From JBBDWZ01 sp050732575 (GTDB taxonomy: Bacteria; Gemmatimonadota; Gemmatimonadetes; Longimicrobiales; RSA9), in NCBI GenBank assembly GCA_050732575.1, contig JBOHRF010000082.1:1-17881 (forward strand): a DNA stretch of 17,881 nt. Direction: 5' to 3'. Positions 1-7,304 of this stretch are shown here, piece by piece. Each line of letters begins with the position of its first letter. Position 1 is the stretch's first letter. A program made the translations under genes and the position numbers. Below the pieces are notes generated by a model, which was not told the DNA's origin, did no database searches, and worked only from the letters and a program-made list of their open reading frames with translations.

Positions 1-1
1 C

Positions 2-655
2 GCGCGTGCGGGCGGGCGCGTGCATGTGCTGCTGGGCAATCACGAGACCATGGTCTGGATGCACGACTTGCGCTACGTGCACGCCCGCGAAACAGCCATC
101 GCGCAGGCGTACGGTGTGCCCTATCCGCGTCTGTTCGACATTCGCGAGTCCGTGCTCGGTCAGTGGCTGGCCAGCAAACCCGCCGTGCTCAAGCTCGACC
201 GGATCCTCTTTGCCCACGGCGGCGTTTCCTCCGATTTCCTGGCCTATACGCCCAAAGCAGTCGATGACACGCTCGCCCGCTTTCTGGGCGAGGAATGGTT
301 CTACCGCTGGAATGATTCGAGTGTGGCGTTCAAGATGGATTCGGCCGCCTATGCGCGCCGCGTCAACTTCCTGATGAGCGAGCGCAGCCTGTTCTGGTTC
401 CGCGGCTATGTGCAGTCGGATTCGCTGGGCAGCGAGCTGGACCGCGTGTTACGCCGCTTTGGCGCCGATCTACTCGTCGTGGGTCACACACCGAACACAC
501 TGGTCCATCAGAAATACAGCGGCCGCCTCATTGCTGCGCATCCGCGCACGCCCGCCATCGAGATGGTTTTGCTGGTCCGCAACGGCCGCGCCTACAAGCG
601 CTATCGCATGGATACCAATGGCGCGTGGAATCCTCTGCCTGCCAAAGCCCCTTGA
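2..655 (+). CDS. Metallophosphoesterase, PPP-type (5' truncated)
   Basis: This is the C-terminal part of a calcineurin-like serine/threonine-type phosphatase; the gene begins before the window. The frame is open from base 2 and reads GGRVHVLLGNHE, so the ATG-like codons just inside are not the start. Metal-site motifs seen are GNHE, the FAHGG loop and VVGHTPN near the end, with a WFRGY stretch between them. That order matches PPP-family and Shewanella-like phosphatases, which hydrolyse phosphoesters using two metal ions. The N-terminal GDxxGRG motif would lie upstream of the window. The substrate cannot be told. The stop overlaps the start region of the next gene, which suggests co-transcription with the acetyltransferase. 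Confidence 0.88.
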   Translation, partial: ARAGGRVHVLLGNHETMVWMHDLRYVHARETAIAQAYGVPYPRLFDIRESVLGQWLASKPAVLKLDRILFAHGGVSSDFLAYTPKAVDDTLARFLGEEWFYRWNDSSVAFKMDSAAYARRVNFLMSERSLFWFRGYVQSDSLGSELDRVLRRFGADLLVVGHTPNTLVHQKYSGRLIAAHPRTPAIEMVLLVRNGRAYKRYRMDTNGAWNPLPAKAP

Positions 656-1158
656 ACGCGGGTGACCTTGATTATCGCCGCGCCCGCGCAAACGATGCGC
701 GTGCGCTGGCCGCGCTGCGCTATCAATTCCGCACGCAATTGGCCGACCCACAGGAAACGCAAAGTCAATTCATCGACCGTTGCGGCGCATGGATGGAGGC
801 GCGCCTGAGCGGCTCCGCATGGTTGGCCTGGCTGGCCGAGCACCAGGGCCGCATCATCGCGCAGATCTGGCTGCACTCCATTGAAAAGATCCCCAATCCG
901 GTAGCCGAACACGAGACCAACGCCTACATCACGAACGCCTTCGTGCTGCCCGAATTCCGCGCCCGCGGTGTGGGCGGCGAGCTGCTGCGCCTGGCCCTGC
1001 AATGGTGTGCCGATGCGCGTGTCGACCGGGTTGTGCTGTGGCCCACCAAACGCAGCCGCCCGCTCTACGCGCGCCACGGCTTCAAGGTGGACAACGACAT
1101 GATGGAGCTGCGGATGGCGGGGGACCACCACCACGAACCACGTTCTGGCGCGCCGTGA
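652..1158 (+). CDS. GNAT-family N-acetyltransferase
   Basis: A predicted acetyl-CoA-dependent N-acetyltransferase of about 168 residues. The GNAT fold is visible: an N-terminal DYRRARANDARALAALR helix, a central strand (AYITNAFVLPEFR), then the acetyl-CoA pyrophosphate loop RARGVGGELL, and a C-terminal RPLYARHGFKV segment typical of motif B. A TTG at 652 gives a 4-base TTGA overlap with the upstream stop and places the domain right at the N-terminus. A GTG at 625 in the same frame is an alternative; neither has a clear ribosome-binding site. The acceptor substrate is unknown. Overlap with the phosphatase gene suggests one transcript. Confidence 0.82.
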   Translation: MNAGDLDYRRARANDARALAALRYQFRTQLADPQETQSQFIDRCGAWMEARLSGSAWLAWLAEHQGRIIAQIWLHSIEKIPNPVAEHETNAYITNAFVLPEFRARGVGGELLRLALQWCADARVDRVVLWPTKRSRPLYARHGFKVDNDMMELRMAGDHHHEPRSGAP

Positions 1159-1276
1159 CATGCTGCTGGCCCAAATCGAGGTGCACATTGCCCAGTTTCC
1201 CTGTCACACCGGGACAGCAGCATGCCCGAGCAAGCCAAAACGGGATAACGGGGTGGTGGTCCGCCGCAGGGCGCCC

Positions 1277-1951
1277 ATGAGCCGCGATCGGGAATACACC
1301 GATGCTGAGGTAAAAGCCATTCTGCGCCGCGCCGCGGAGCTGCAGCAACACGAGCCAAGTGGAACGGCGCTGCCCAGGGGCACATCACTTACCGATCTCG
1401 AGGAAGCGGCGCAGCAGGCGGGCATCGATCCGCTGCTGGTGCGGCGCGCCGCGGGTGAGCTGGACGCACGTTCGCAGAGTCGGCAATTCGGCCTGGCCAA
1501 GGGACTGCCAGGCGCACTACGCGTGGAGCGACCCGTCTCTGGCGAAGTGACACTCGAGTCGCTCGCGCCGGCCGTGCGAAACGCATTGGGAAGTACTGGT
1601 GATGTGCGCATCGATCACGGCGCACTCACCTGGCAGCACGCGCAACGACGCGTGGCCATCACTTTCTCGCGTGGTGCAGGCGGTCACGTTCTCCGCATCG
1701 AGGAATCACTTCAGCGCCTGGGCGGTGCCATGTTCGGCGGCATCATGGGCGGCATGGGTGGTGGCCTGAGCGGCGGGTTGGTGGGCCTCACCATAGGACT
1801 GGGCAGCGGACCCGTATTGCCCATCGCTCTGGCCGCCGTCACGCTCGGCGCCTCCTTCGGCGCGGCGCGTTGGCTTTTTCTGCGCGAAGTGCGCAAACGC
1901 AGCGAGCAGCTGATTCACCTGGCGGATAGTCTCGCTGAGCGACGGGCGTGA
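1277..1951 (+). CDS. Hypothetical membrane protein with two C-terminal helices
   Basis: A protein of about 224 residues that I cannot assign to a named family. The soluble N-terminus begins MSRDREYTDAEVKAILRRAAE and contains a helix-rich segment (LTDLEEAAQQAGIDPLLVRRAAGEL). Toward the end there is a glycine-rich hydrophobic hairpin: a first helix with repeated GG pairs and a second one (PVLPIALAAVTLGASFGAARW), followed by a basic cytoplasmic tail. The frame extends upstream to 1160, but the ATG at 1277 starts the compositionally protein-like part. The stop codon lies inside a 9-base tandem repeat, so slippage there could alter the C-terminus. Confidence 0.7.
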   Translation: MSRDREYTDAEVKAILRRAAELQQHEPSGTALPRGTSLTDLEEAAQQAGIDPLLVRRAAGELDARSQSRQFGLAKGLPGALRVERPVSGEVTLESLAPAVRNALGSTGDVRIDHGALTWQHAQRRVAITFSRGAGGHVLRIEESLQRLGGAMFGGIMGGMGGGLSGGLVGLTIGLGSGPVLPIALAAVTLGASFGAARWLFLREVRKRSEQLIHLADSLAERRA

Positions 1952-2009
1952 CGGGCGTGACGGGCGTGACGGGCGTAGCGGGCGTGACGGGCGTGACCGG
2001 CGTTGCGGG
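1941..2009. repeat. 9-base tandem repeat, unit GACGGGCGT, about 7 copies
   Basis: Four perfect GACGGGCGT units (1941-1976) are followed by AGCGGGCGT, another perfect unit, GACCGGCGT and a decayed remnant. The array contains the last codons and the TGA of the preceding membrane-protein gene and runs on into the intergenic space. A unit length divisible by three keeps the reading frame when copies are gained or lost. The same CGGGCGTGN core recurs at 6033-6068. Confidence 0.9.
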
Positions 2010-2060
2010 GTTACGCTTTCGCTTTGGTCCGTTTAAGACCCACTACTCGGCGATGCTGCC

Positions 2061-2912
2061 ATGACTCGCCGAAAACGCCGCGTGCGCGGTCTCCGCCTGA
2101 TCCTTCTCCTCACCTTGACGCTCCTCGTAGTTCTGGTCGTGTGGGCGTTCTGGTGGGAGCCGCGCCAACTGCACGTGCGTCACGAGCAGCTCCAGATTCC
2201 CGGTTGGACACAACCACTTCGCATCGCCGTACTCACCGACCTGCACACGGGCTCTCCGCACAACGAGCCGAGCAAGCTCAGCCGCATCATCGATGTGACC
2301 AACGCAGCGCAACCCGACCTCATCGTGTTGCTAGGTGATTTCGTCATTCAAGGCGTGCTGGGTGGGAACTTCGTAGGCCCTGAAGAAATCGCAGACAGTC
2401 TGCGCCGGCTGCACGCGCCACTGGGCGTGCATGCCGTGCTCGGCAATCACGACTGGTGGCTGGATGCACCCCGCGTGCGCGCCGCCTTGCGCCGTGCAGG
2501 CATCACCGTGCTGGAAGACTCCGCACTCGCCTTACACGCAAACAACACGCACTTCTGGCTGGGCGGCGTCAGCGACATGTGGGAGGGCCAACACGATGTC
2601 GCCGCCACGCTGCGCTGGGTTACCGACAGCGCCGCCGTTCTGCTTATCACGCACAATCCCGACATCTTCCCCGATGTGCCCGCTCGCGTTGCGCTCACCA
2701 TCGCCGGACATACCCACGGCGGGCAGGTCAAGCTGCCCTTCATCGGCGCGCCCGTCGTGCCCTCCCGCTACGGCCAGCGCTTTGCCGCCGGCCACATCGT
2801 CGAGCAGGACCGGCATCTCTTCGTTGCCACCGGCACGGGCACGAGTATCCTGCCAGTTCGCTTCCGCGTGCCGCCCGCAGTCGTCGTTCTCAGCCTGGGG
2901 CCGTCCAGGTAG
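2061..2912 (+). CDS. Membrane-anchored metallophosphoesterase, YkuE-like
   Basis: A 283-residue calcineurin-like phosphoesterase tethered by an N-terminal helix (residues about 11-30, preceded by MTRRKRRVRG). Metal-binding motifs are complete and in order: LTDLH (D60, H62), LLGDF (D93), LGNHDWW (N129, H130), LLITHNPD (H198) and AGHTHGG (H217, H219). This is the pattern of YkuE and related enzymes near lipid A or phospholipid metabolism, but the true substrate is not shown by the sequence. A positive-inside N-terminus predicts a catalytic domain outside the cytoplasm. No strong ribosome-binding site is seen before the ATG. It appears monocistronic, flanked by repeats on both sides. Confidence 0.9.
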   Translation: MTRRKRRVRGLRLILLLTLTLLVVLVVWAFWWEPRQLHVRHEQLQIPGWTQPLRIAVLTDLHTGSPHNEPSKLSRIIDVTNAAQPDLIVLLGDFVIQGVLGGNFVGPEEIADSLRRLHAPLGVHAVLGNHDWWLDAPRVRAALRRAGITVLEDSALALHANNTHFWLGGVSDMWEGQHDVAATLRWVTDSAAVLLITHNPDIFPDVPARVALTIAGHTHGGQVKLPFIGAPVVPSRYGQRFAAGHIVEQDRHLFVATGTGTSILPVRFRVPPAVVVLSLGPSR

Positions 2913-2920
2913 TCTGTTCG

Positions 2921-3021
2921 TCCCCGTCGGAGATGGGGAGACGGGAACACGGCGAGTTTTGAATTAGTGCCCAGAAGGAAACATCAATTACTGCATCTCC
3001 CAAACTCCCCATCTCCCCGTC
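2921..3021. repeat. Intergenic inverted and direct repeats around a G-rich tract
   Basis: A perfect 12-base inverted repeat pairs GGAGATGGGGAG (2929-2940) with CTCCCCATCTCC (3005-3016), separated by 64 bases. TCCCCGTC occurs directly at both outer edges (2921-2928 and 3014-3021). The left edge begins just 3' of the YkuE-like stop codon, so the element may act in 3'-end formation, but there is no T-tract and the loop is long. Confidence 0.6.
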
Positions 3022-3069
3022 TCCGTGGAAAAGTGGTCCGCGCCCCCTCCAGATCATGTATCAACTCTA

Positions 3070-3098
3070 TTGACACATGTCTATGGCCGGGATTATTG
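3070..3098 (+). promoter_or_regulatory. Candidate sigma-70 promoter for the Clp_N-GntR gene
   Basis: A perfect TTGACA (3070-3075) is followed at 15-17 bases by an AT-rich GATTATTG stretch (3091-3098) that could serve as the -10 element, about 40 bases before the ATG. The -35 is convincing and the -10 is weak. GntR regulators of this type often repress themselves, but no clear operator palindrome was found beyond the ACATGT core overlapping the -35 region. Confidence 0.4.
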
Positions 3099-3135
3099 TT
3101 CCAGTCAGATTGCTACAAGATCCTCCGAGGAACTC

Positions 3136-4032
3136 ATGAACTACGACTTCTCGTCCGAGCTGCGCTTTGTCTTGGGCCGAGCCCGCATTGAGGCGCAAGC
3201 GCTCAGGCACGATTACATCGGCACCGAACACATGCTGCTGGCCCTCGTGCGTCAGAGGCGGGGTGGGGCCGCGGAGATGTTGACGCACGCCGGAATCACC
3301 GAGGAGGAAGTGGATGCGCAGATCCGAGCGTTGGTGCCCAAGGGCAAGGGTGATCTGGCGAGCGGCGAACTGCCCTACACGTCGCGCGGCAAGAAAACTC
3401 TGGAATTTGCCATGGCGGCGGCCCGTGCAATGAGATCGCAGCAGGTCGACACGGAGCACTTGCTGCTGGGTTTGCTCAAGGAAGAGAAAGGGATTGGGGC
3501 GCAGGTGCTGAACCGTCTGGGTCTCACCCTGGCGGTTGCCAGCGCGATGCTGGGCCGAAAAGGCGAAGCGTTCCTGATGGACGCGGAAATGCCGGGGCGC
3601 TCGGGGATGTACCCGTCGATGCCCAAAAAGCGCGAAGGCCCGCGCTTCCGTGTGCGCATCGATGATGCATCGGACAAATCGATTTACGAGCAGATCATTG
3701 CGCAGACGCAGGAAGCGGTGGCTACCGGCGCGTTGAAGCCGGGCGATCGATTGCTGGCGGTGCGCCAGCTGGCCGACGAGCTGGACATCGCGCCCGGCAC
3801 GGTGGCGCGCGCCTACAGCGAGCTCGAGCGGTTGGGAGTAGTGGTCACGGATGGTGCGCGCGGCACGCGCGTGGCGGATCCGCAGCAGAAACGGGTGGCA
3901 GACAACGACCGGCCCGAGACGCTAATCGGGCTCATGCGCCCCGTGGCGGTCGCCGCTTTTCATCTGGGTGCATCATCGGATGAATTGCGCGGCGCGCTGG
4001 AGCAGGCCATGGCCGGGATCTACCCGGCGTGA
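3136..4032 (+). CDS. Clp N-domain / GntR-family fusion regulator
   Basis: A 298-residue protein joining two modules. Residues 1-66 and about 82-140 are the two helical repeats of a Clp N-terminal domain, with hallmark motifs YIGTEHMLLALV (27-38) and VDTEHLLLGLL (104-114). A linker (about 141-168) leads to a GntR winged helix (about 172-246): SIYEQIIAQ, then GALKPGDRL, the recognition helix region IAPGTVARAYSELERLG and the wing. A C-terminal helix (258-296) fits the short dimerisation tail of YtrA-type GntR proteins. GAGG lies five bases before the chosen ATG; the frame upstream to 3025 has no domain. No AAA+ ATPase is present, so this is not ClpC. YtrA-type genes usually precede ABC transporter genes; here the next gene is convergent. 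The ligand is unknown. Confidence 0.85.
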   Translation: MNYDFSSELRFVLGRARIEAQALRHDYIGTEHMLLALVRQRRGGAAEMLTHAGITEEEVDAQIRALVPKGKGDLASGELPYTSRGKKTLEFAMAAARAMRSQQVDTEHLLLGLLKEEKGIGAQVLNRLGLTLAVASAMLGRKGEAFLMDAEMPGRSGMYPSMPKKREGPRFRVRIDDASDKSIYEQIIAQTQEAVATGALKPGDRLLAVRQLADELDIAPGTVARAYSELERLGVVVTDGARGTRVADPQQKRVADNDRPETLIGLMRPVAVAAFHLGASSDELRGALEQAMAGIYPA

Positions 4033-4036
4033 CGCG

Positions 4037-5344
4037 CTACTCGCTGCTCACGCGACGCGCGGACAGATAATCGAGTGCGAGCCCTGCCAACGCGCGCATT
4101 CCGGTGGGAAACGCGGCTTCATCGACAAAGAAGTAGGGTGAGTGATTGGCTGCCACCTTGCCCGGGTCGGTGCCGGCGGGCGTGATGCCCAGGAAGAAGA
4201 ACAATCCGGGCACGCGCTGCTGGAACTTGGAGAAATCCTCGGCCACGGTCTGCGCCTGGACGACCATGACGCGATTGCCGGCAATGCGACGCAGCGTGGG
4301 CAGCATCTGCTCGGTCAGTGCGGGATCGTTGAATGTCACCGGGTTGCCGATGTCGATGCGTACATCGGCCAGCGCGCCCGCGCTCTGCGCGATCATCTCG
4401 GCCGTGCGCTTGATGCGCGCGTGCACATCTTTCTGCATGTCCGGATCCAGCGCGCGGATGGTGCCCTCCATCACAACGCTGTCCGGAATGATGTTGAAGC
4501 GGATGCCACCATTGATGCGGCCAATGGTCACGATGACGGGCGCGTTGGTGATGTTGATCTGGCGTGATACAATGGTCTGCAGCCCGTTCACGATCTGAGC
4601 GCTAACCGCGATGGGATCGACGCCACCCCACGGCACGGCGCCGTGCGTCTGTTTACCGCGCACCACGATGCGCAGGTTGTCCGAGCTGGCCATGAGTCCG
4701 CCCGAGCGATAGCCAATCGTACCTGTCTCGGAGGGCATCACATGGAGCCCGAAGATGGCATCGACCTTGGGATTCTCCAGCACGCCTTCCGTGATCATGT
4801 CACCTGCACCGCCTGTTTCTCCCGGTGGCGGACCTTCCTCCGCGGGCTGGAACACGAACTTGATGGTGCCCGGAATCTGCGCCTTCATCCCGGTCAACAC
4901 TTCCGCCACGCCCATGAGCATGGCCACGTGCGAGTCATGTCCGCACGCGTGCATGACGCCCACTTCCTGGCCGTTGTAGGTCGACTTCACGTTCGACTTG
5001 AACGGCAGATCCACCATTTCAGTAACCGGCAGTGCATCCATGTCGGCGCGCAGGGCAACCACGGGACCCGGTCGTCCGCCGCGCAGCACGGCCACCACAC
5101 CTGTACGTGCCACGTTCTCCTTGACCTCGAGTCCCAGCGCTTTCAGATGCTCGGCCACCAACTTGCCGGTGCGCACTTCGCGATTGGACAATTCCGGATG
5201 TTGATGGATATCGCGGCGCCATTGCACGACTTTGGGCAGGACCTGTTGGATCCGGGCGTCGATCTGACTCGCGTGATTCTGACCGCTCGCACCAACTGGG
5301 GCGAGGGCGAGGGCGAGGGCGAGGAACGGACGGGAACTACGCAT
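4037..5344 (-). CDS. Exported M20-family amidohydrolase/peptidase
   Basis: A metal-dependent hydrolase of the M20D group (hippurate or N-acyl-amino-acid amidohydrolase type), 435 residues with a signal peptide ending around residues 18-22 (APVGASG). Visible motifs: HQHPELSNREV (47-57), RADMDALPV (99-107), MHACGHDSHVAML with metal ligands C134 and H136, the catalytic Glu pair in FQPAEEG (169-170), GLHV (H201), the THGAVPWGGVDPI lid segment, and a C-terminal NHSPYFFVDE. ATG at 5344 sits five bases after GGAGG, which also contains the end of the upstream gene, so translation is coupled; the GTG at 5347 is too close to that site. A fourfold 6-base repeat encodes LALALALA in the signal peptide. 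Secretion suggests it cleaves N-acylated amino acids or peptides outside the cytoplasm. Confidence 0.9.
   Translation of the reverse strand: MRSSRPFLALALALAPVGASGQNHASQIDARIQQVLPKVVQWRRDIHQHPELSNREVRTGKLVAEHLKALGLEVKENVARTGVVAVLRGGRPGPVVALRADMDALPVTEMVDLPFKSNVKSTYNGQEVGVMHACGHDSHVAMLMGVAEVLTGMKAQIPGTIKFVFQPAEEGPPPGETGGAGDMITEGVLENPKVDAIFGLHVMPSETGTIGYRSGGLMASSDNLRIVVRGKQTHGAVPWGGVDPIAVSAQIVNGLQTIVSRQINITNAPVIVTIGRINGGIRFNIIPDSVVMEGTIRALDPDMQKDVHARIKRTAEMIAQSAGALADVRIDIGNPVTFNDPALTEQMLPTLRRIAGNRVMVVQAQTVAEDFSKFQQRVPGLFFFLGITPAGTDPGKVAANHSPYFFVDEAAFPTGMRALAGLALDYLSARRVSSE
5299..5322. repeat. 6-base microsatellite GGGCGA x4 inside a signal peptide
   Basis: Four perfect copies of GGGCGA on the plus strand encode (LA)4 in the hydrophobic core of the M20 amidohydrolase signal peptide. 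Gain or loss of a unit would lengthen or shorten the core by two residues without a frameshift. Confidence 0.85.
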
Positions 5345-5346
5345 CA

Positions 5347-6135
5347 CTACCTCCGCATTCTTTCGCGCTGGCGCGCGGCGATTTCGATCAGGCGGCGCAA
5401 TTCCTTGATGGGCTCGGGATGGTCATCCACCTGCAATCGAAGTACGACATCGTTATTCAACCACACGCCTCCACCATTGCGCACGATCAATATGGCGGCC
5501 GATTGCATACCGCGCGTGTCGCCGCCCGCCGCCTGACCGGCTTCCAGCGCGGCGAGCAATCGCAACGACATGTGGCCGGTGGTCTTTTCGTACGCATCGA
5601 TCATGTTCTGTACGACTTGCGGCCCGGCCAGGATGTTGCCCTGCGCGGTTGCATATTGAATCTGTTTGTCGCCCGCCCAGGTGCTGGCGCGCGGGCCGGT
5701 GAAGGCGGCCACATTGCCCTTCGCATCCACCACTGCGAATTGGCGGCCTTGTTTGGTCCAGTCCTGCGGGCGCGGATCCGGGTCTTCTTCCCACACTTTC
5801 TTCACGACATCGGCTGCCGCCATTCCTTGCCTGAGCAGTGCGATGGCTTTCGGCCCATAGCTCACATCGACAATGGCCTGGGTAGCCACCGCGCCCACAC
5901 CCGCTTCGGCCCACAACACGCCATTACCCACCGAGAACACGCGCGATTGCACCGCGCCACCCACCTCGCCCGTTGCCGGATCGAAAGCCAGAATCGAGAA
6001 GGTAGCGACCGTGTCGTCTTGAACGGGGAGTATCGGGCGTGGCGGGCGTGTCGGGCGCATCGGGTTGGCACTGACATGCGGCATGCTCGAAATCGCCACC
6101 ACAAGCGCCACTGCGAGAAGGTATCCACGTCGCAT
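5347..6135 (-). CDS. Secreted DUF1028 (Ntn-hydrolase-like) protein
   Basis: About 262 residues with a signal peptide (MRRGYLLAVALVVAISS, cleavage near SANPM), a short proline/arginine linker encoded by a 9-base repeat, then a DUF1028 domain starting DTVATFSILAFDPATGEVGGAVQSR. DUF1028 has an Ntn-hydrolase-type fold; its activity is not established, though members occur with peptidases. Other conserved stretches seen are GAVATQAIVDVSYGPKA, RQFAVVDAKGNVAAFTG and QGNILAGPQVV. The usual C-terminal peptidoglycan-binding extension of some members is absent; the end is a basic helix (EIAARQRERMRR). ATG at 6135 has GGGGGA just upstream; a GTG at 6159 is an alternative. Its stop overlaps the coupling site of the M20 gene, so the two probably act together on peptides or acyl-amino acids. 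Confidence 0.87.
   Translation of the reverse strand: MRRGYLLAVALVVAISSMPHVSANPMRPTRPPRPILPVQDDTVATFSILAFDPATGEVGGAVQSRVFSVGNGVLWAEAGVGAVATQAIVDVSYGPKAIALLRQGMAAADVVKKVWEEDPDPRPQDWTKQGRQFAVVDAKGNVAAFTGPRASTWAGDKQIQYATAQGNILAGPQVVQNMIDAYEKTTGHMSLRLLAALEAGQAAGGDTRGMQSAAILIVRNGGGVWLNNDVVLRLQVDDHPEPIKELRRLIEIAARQRERMRR
6033..6068. repeat. Degenerate 9-base repeat with CGGGCGTGN core
   Basis: Units TCGGGCGTG, GCGGGCGTG, TCGGGCGCA and a decayed TCGGGTTGG lie head to tail. On the minus strand they encode the Pro/Arg-rich linker (MRPTRPPRP) between signal peptide and DUF1028 domain. The core matches the 9-mer array at 1941-2009. Confidence 0.7.
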
Positions 6136-6242
6136 AGATCCCCCAGACGAAAAGGTCACTCAACGGAGCGAAGCGGGCCATCGAGCGAGTCGAGAACAAG
6201 TACCGTAGAACCGGAAGCGAACGCAATCCCGAACACGGCGGG

Positions 6243-6986
6243 TCATGCTGCGGTAACCACCAACGGTTGGCGCCGCGTGACGACCAGGGTGTGTTCGAAA
6301 TGCGCGGTCAGGCTGCCATCGATACTGCGCACGGTCCAACCATCGCGCGCCAGGCGAGTCATCTGCGTGCTGGTCGAAATGATGGGCTCGAGGGCAATGA
6401 CCAGTCCGCGCTTCAGAACGCGCCGTTCGAACGGATTGTAGTAGTTGAGCACGTCCGGCTCTTCGTGGATGGCGCGGCCAATGCCGTGGCCGCACAACTC
6501 GCGCAGTACGTAGAAGCCGCGGCGCCGCACTTCCGACTCCACCATACGGCCCAGTGTGGCCAGCGGCACGCCTGCGCAGGCCACACGCGCGGCCTTCCAG
6601 AATGCGGCTTCCGCGGCGTCGCAAAGCGCCTGCGCCCGTTGTGACGCGGTGCCGACCGGCAGCGTGATGGCGGCATCGGCATAGAATCCGTCCAACTCGG
6701 CCGTCACATCGAGCGTGATCAGGTCACCATTGCGCAGCACCCGACCGTCGGGAATACCGTGAACCGCAACATCGTTTATGCTGATGCAAGTTGCGCCCGG
6801 GAATCGATACGCCAGTTGCGGCGCGGAGCGAGCCCCCTCACCGGTCATGAATTCGGCGGCCTGCGCGTCCAGCTCTTTTGTGGTCACGCCCGGTCGGACT
6901 AACCCGCGTAGTAGCGCGAGTGTGCGCGCCACGACGCGCCCTGCGCGCCGCAGACCCTTCAGGTCTCCCTCATGATCGATCGACAC
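6243..6986 (-). CDS. map: Methionine aminopeptidase, type I
   Basis: Removes the initiator methionine from nascent proteins. The 247-residue length and all five metal ligands match the family: D93 (LITLDV), D104 (GFYADAA), H167 (LCGHGIG), E200 (VIALEP) and E231 (AHFEHT). The substrate-site histidine H76 (NDVAVHGIP) is also present. The start is GTG at 6986, preceded at four bases by GAGGAG; the open frame continues upstream to 7220 but is unrelated sequence. The start lies inside the end of the small membrane-protein gene (17-base overlap), so it is probably translationally coupled to it. This is a cytosolic enzyme in an otherwise secretory operon. The window does not show whether another map copy exists elsewhere. 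Confidence 0.95.
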   Translation of the reverse strand: MSIDHEGDLKGLRRAGRVVARTLALLRGLVRPGVTTKELDAQAAEFMTGEGARSAPQLAYRFPGATCISINDVAVHGIPDGRVLRNGDLITLDVTAELDGFYADAAITLPVGTASQRAQALCDAAEAAFWKAARVACAGVPLATLGRMVESEVRRRGFYVLRELCGHGIGRAIHEEPDVLNYYNPFERRVLKRGLVIALEPIISTSTQMTRLARDGWTVRSIDGSLTAHFEHTLVVTRRQPLVVTAA

Positions 6987-7275
6987 GATCCTCCTCGATG
7001 CGACCGGGCAGTTCGGCGGGTTTACGTCCGGCCAGCAGTGCGTCCGTGAAGGCCTGACGCTCTTCGAGTCGGGCCATACGCCGCTCCATGCTTTCCAACG
7101 CATTGAGCACGCGAGTATCATCGGCGGGCGGTCCCATTTGCGCGCGCCGCCGTTCTTCCGCCAATACTTCCAGGTACGCGCCCAGCCGCTTGGTAATGGG
7201 CCGAAAAAGGAGCACCGCACCCGTCACCACGAAGAGGGTGACGACTGCGATCATAGGCGCAGCTTCAGGACCCAT
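6970..7275 (-). CDS. Small membrane protein with C-terminal coiled coil
   Basis: A protein of about 101 residues with one N-terminal helix (APMIAVVTLFVVTGAVLLF) followed by a charged, helical, probably coiled-coil tail (LGAYLEVLAEERRRAQ and VLNALESMERRMARLEERQ). I do not recognise a named family. The form resembles small phage-shock-like or envelope-sensing proteins common next to anti-sigma genes, but that is only shape. ATG at 7275 is chosen; an in-frame GTG lies two codons upstream at 7281. It is the first gene of the minus-strand unit and overlaps the map start, so its translation may set map expression. It diverges from the DinB gene with about 29 bases between starts. Confidence 0.72.
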   Translation of the reverse strand: MGPEAAPMIAVVTLFVVTGAVLLFRPITKRLGAYLEVLAEERRRAQMGPPADDTRVLNALESMERRMARLEERQAFTDALLAGRKPAELPGRIEEDRVDRS

Positions 7276-7304
7276 AAGCACTCATCCGTCATCGAGGGAA
7301 ACGC

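Noticed and set aside
3136..4032. ClpC or ClpA ATPase
   Set aside because: Only the N-domain is present; there are no Walker motifs and the C-terminal half is a GntR winged helix.
4643..5536. Long plus-strand open frame (about 297 codons) opposite the M20 and DUF1028 genes
   Set aside because: His/Arg-rich, low-complexity translation with no domain; it is the complement of well-supported minus-strand genes with strong GC bias.
5419..6441. Plus-strand open frame of about 340 codons across DUF1028 and map
   Set aside because: Antisense to two recognisable genes and crosses their boundary; composition is that of a shadow frame.
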